From contig NZ_BAAAFZ010000048.1 of the NCBI RefSeq assembly GCF_039523795.1, positions 1-25,286 on the forward strand: 25,286 nucleotides of DNA, written 5' to 3'. The position numbers and the translations under genes are program-made. The stretch comes from Craurococcus roseus. Its GTDB lineage: Bacteria; Pseudomonadota; Alphaproteobacteria; Acetobacterales; Acetobacteraceae. Under the pieces are notes generated by a model. That model ran no database searches. It saw only the letters and a program-made list of their open reading frames with translations, and was not told where the DNA came from. Below are positions 23,588 to 25,286 of this stretch, piece after piece (positions within the stretch are counted from its first letter, which is position 1; every line of letters begins with the position of its first letter).

Positions 23588-23908
23588 TCAGGCGGTGGCG
23601 ATGTCGCCGATCCGCAGCACGGTGAGGTGCTGCTTGTGGCCGCGCTTCCGCCGGTAGTTCTGCCGCCGCTTCTTCTTGAAAACGATGATCTTCTCGCCGC
23701 GCGCCTGCTCCAGCACCGTCGCCGAAACGCTGGCGCCCGGCACGGTCGGCGCGCCGAGCGTGAGGCCGCCGCCCTCGGAGCCCACCGCGAGCACGTCGTG
23801 GAAGGTCACGGTCGCGCCGGCCTCGGCCTCCAGCTTCTCGACCTTCAGCACGCTATTGGGCGTCACCCTGTACTGCTTGCCGCCGGTGCGGATCACTGCG
23901 AACGTCAT
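23588..23908 (-). CDS. rplU: 50S ribosomal protein L21
   Basis: A 106-residue ribosomal protein, close to the usual 103. It begins FAVIRTGGKQYRV and has the basic KKKRRQNYRRKRGHKQ rRNA-binding stretch near residue 80-95 and the ending LTVLRIGDI. First gene of the rplU-rpmA-obgE operon; a promoter lies about 120 bases upstream, leaving a 5' leader in which an autoregulatory structure is possible but not recognised. Confidence 0.97.
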   Translation of the reverse strand: MTFAVIRTGGKQYRVTPNSVLKVEKLEAEAGATVTFHDVLAVGSEGGGLTLGAPTVPGASVSATVLEQARGEKIIVFKKKRRQNYRRKRGHKQHLTVLRIGDIATA

Positions 23909-24030
23909 AGTGGACCCCGAATGGTGGTGCCTGCCGAAGCCGCGCCCTCGCGGGCATCGCCCCGCACGGCTCGAACGGTGATGGTTGACGGCCGCGCCCG
24001 GCCACCGCTGGCGGCGGCGCGAAGGCGGGG

Positions 24031-24060
24031 GATATAGACGCGCCGCGGGAAAGCCGTCAA
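24031..24060 (-). promoter_or_regulatory. Predicted promoter of rplU-rpmA-obgE
   Basis: On the minus strand TTGACG (24060-24055), an 18-base spacer, then TATATC (24036-24031). This is a strong sigma-70-like match for a high-GC genome. The -35 box lies 8 bases from that of the divergent tRNA-Ser promoter. Confidence 0.65.
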
Positions 24061-24068
24061 CGGCGCCG

Positions 24069-24097
24069 TTGCGCCCTGGCGACCGCCCATTTATACG
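24069..24097 (+). promoter_or_regulatory. Predicted promoter of tRNA-Ser
   Basis: TTGCGC (24069-24074), a 17-base spacer and TATACG (24092-24097), ending 15 bases before the mature tRNA 5' end. Position and spacing fit a tRNA gene promoter. Confidence 0.5.
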
Positions 24098-24112
24098 GCT
24101 GCACCCGACCGC

Positions 24113-24819
<707 letters not shown>

Positions 24820-25286
24820 GTGGCGAAGGTCAGGAACGCCAAAGGCGGCCGGCCCAGTCTCGCGCTCCGTGATGTGAAGCTGGCCGTCGAACGTGACGGC
24901 GCCATCCGGCCGGCGCGTCACCGTCAGGTCGCGTCCGCCGCGGAAGCGATGCTGACCGAGGCCAGGCGCGCCACGGGACCGCTGACCTTCGTGGGTTCCA
25001 CGCCACCGCCGGCGGGCGACGACGGCTGGCGGCCCGTCCCGCACGTCTGCCGCTCCTGCTTGGGTCGCGTGCTTGAACGCGCCGGGCTCTTCCGTTGCCC
25101 GAACTGCGACAATCGGAGGTACACGACGCCGCGGAGCGGCCCCCGCTTCGCCCGGACAGGCGGCGCAGCCGTGGGGGCCTGGGTGGAAGCCTGGGCGTGG
25201 GCCTGTGTCGAAGCCCGTCGGACGCGTCGGAAGCGCCGCCGGCCGGGGGCGCCGGGGGCGGCACGGCGCCGGGGGGAAGGTCCGGC
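24820..25286 (+). CDS. Putative zinc-ribbon protein, 3' end cut off by the window
   Basis: A plus-strand frame is open from the TGA at 24790 to the right edge without a stop. The first plausible start is GTG 24820 (MAKVRNAKGGRPSLALRD). The visible protein has a helical basic segment (VKLAVERDGAIRPARHRQ). A four-cysteine motif C-x2-C-x12-C-x2-C follows (CRSCLGRVLERAGLFRCPNC, encoded at about 25048-25107), then an Arg-rich low-complexity tail. The cysteine pattern is that of a zinc ribbon, so the frame is probably a real or recently decayed gene. No family is recognised. The opposite strand is also open over 24337-25044 and looks protein-like in places, so strand assignment is not certain. Confidence 0.4.
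   Translation, partial: MAKVRNAKGGRPSLALRDVKLAVERDGAIRPARHRQVASAAEAMLTEARRATGPLTFVGSTPPPAGDDGWRPVPHVCRSCLGRVLERAGLFRCPNCDNRRYTTPRSGPRFARTGGAAVGAWVEAWAWACVEARRTRRKRRRPGAPGAARRRGEGP

Overview
The window is very GC-rich chromosomal DNA, with ordinary housekeeping genes packed mostly on the minus strand. Alphaproteobacterial markers are a DUF3035/BamF-type lipoprotein behind lspA, a paired M16 peptidase operon, GluQ-RS, COQ7-type ubiquinone hydroxylase and MaoC beside ribF. Overall character (GC, Tat-like leaders, gene set) fits Rhodospirillales/Acetobacteraceae, for example a Roseomonas-like organism; this placement is inference. There is one assembly gap (30 N at 13851-13880), and both window ends cut through open frames.

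Layout. 1-2.3 kb: a 3'-truncated membrane-protein frame coupled to pgi. 2.3-3.5 kb: two small exported proteins, one histidine-rich. 3.7-4.8 kb: an HTH-alpha/beta hydrolase fusion. 4.9-11.9 kb (minus): a long operon ileS-lspA-bamF(DUF3035)-M16-M16, with a recognisable promoter at 11863-11892 and several ATGA/GTGA overlaps. 12.0-13.8 kb: an accessory island with a three-unit tectonin-like propeller protein, an unknown exported protein and a small entericidin-like lipoprotein. It sits between ribF and ileS, which are adjacent in many proteobacteria. 13.8-16.5 kb (minus): gluQ, an Rmf/CrpP-like small protein, maoC and ribF. 16.6-18.0 kb (plus): a carboxylesterase and an HNH endonuclease. 18.0-19.5 kb (minus): dsbB-coq7-NTF2-like operon. 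19.6-21.2 kb (plus): an MBL-fold hydrolase and a GST. 21.2-24.1 kb (minus): a SoxYZ-like carrier that lacks the carrier cysteine, then rplU-rpmA-obgE read from its own promoter. 24.1 kb: tRNA-Ser(CGA), driven divergently from the rplU promoter. 24.2-25.3 kb: a poorly coding stretch and a partial zinc-ribbon frame running off the end.

Functional links. The ileS operon joins translation with envelope biogenesis (lipoprotein signal peptidase, a BAM-associated lipoprotein, periplasmic-type peptidases). DsbB and COQ7 lie in one operon; DsbB hands electrons to ubiquinone and COQ7 helps make it. I saw no phage, insertion sequence, CRISPR array or toxin-antitoxin pair. I do not see a convincing new multi-gene system. 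The most unusual items are the tectonin island between ribF and ileS, the cysteine-less SoxYZ carrier, the HTH-hydrolase fusion, the Rmf-like protein and the terminal zinc-ribbon frame.
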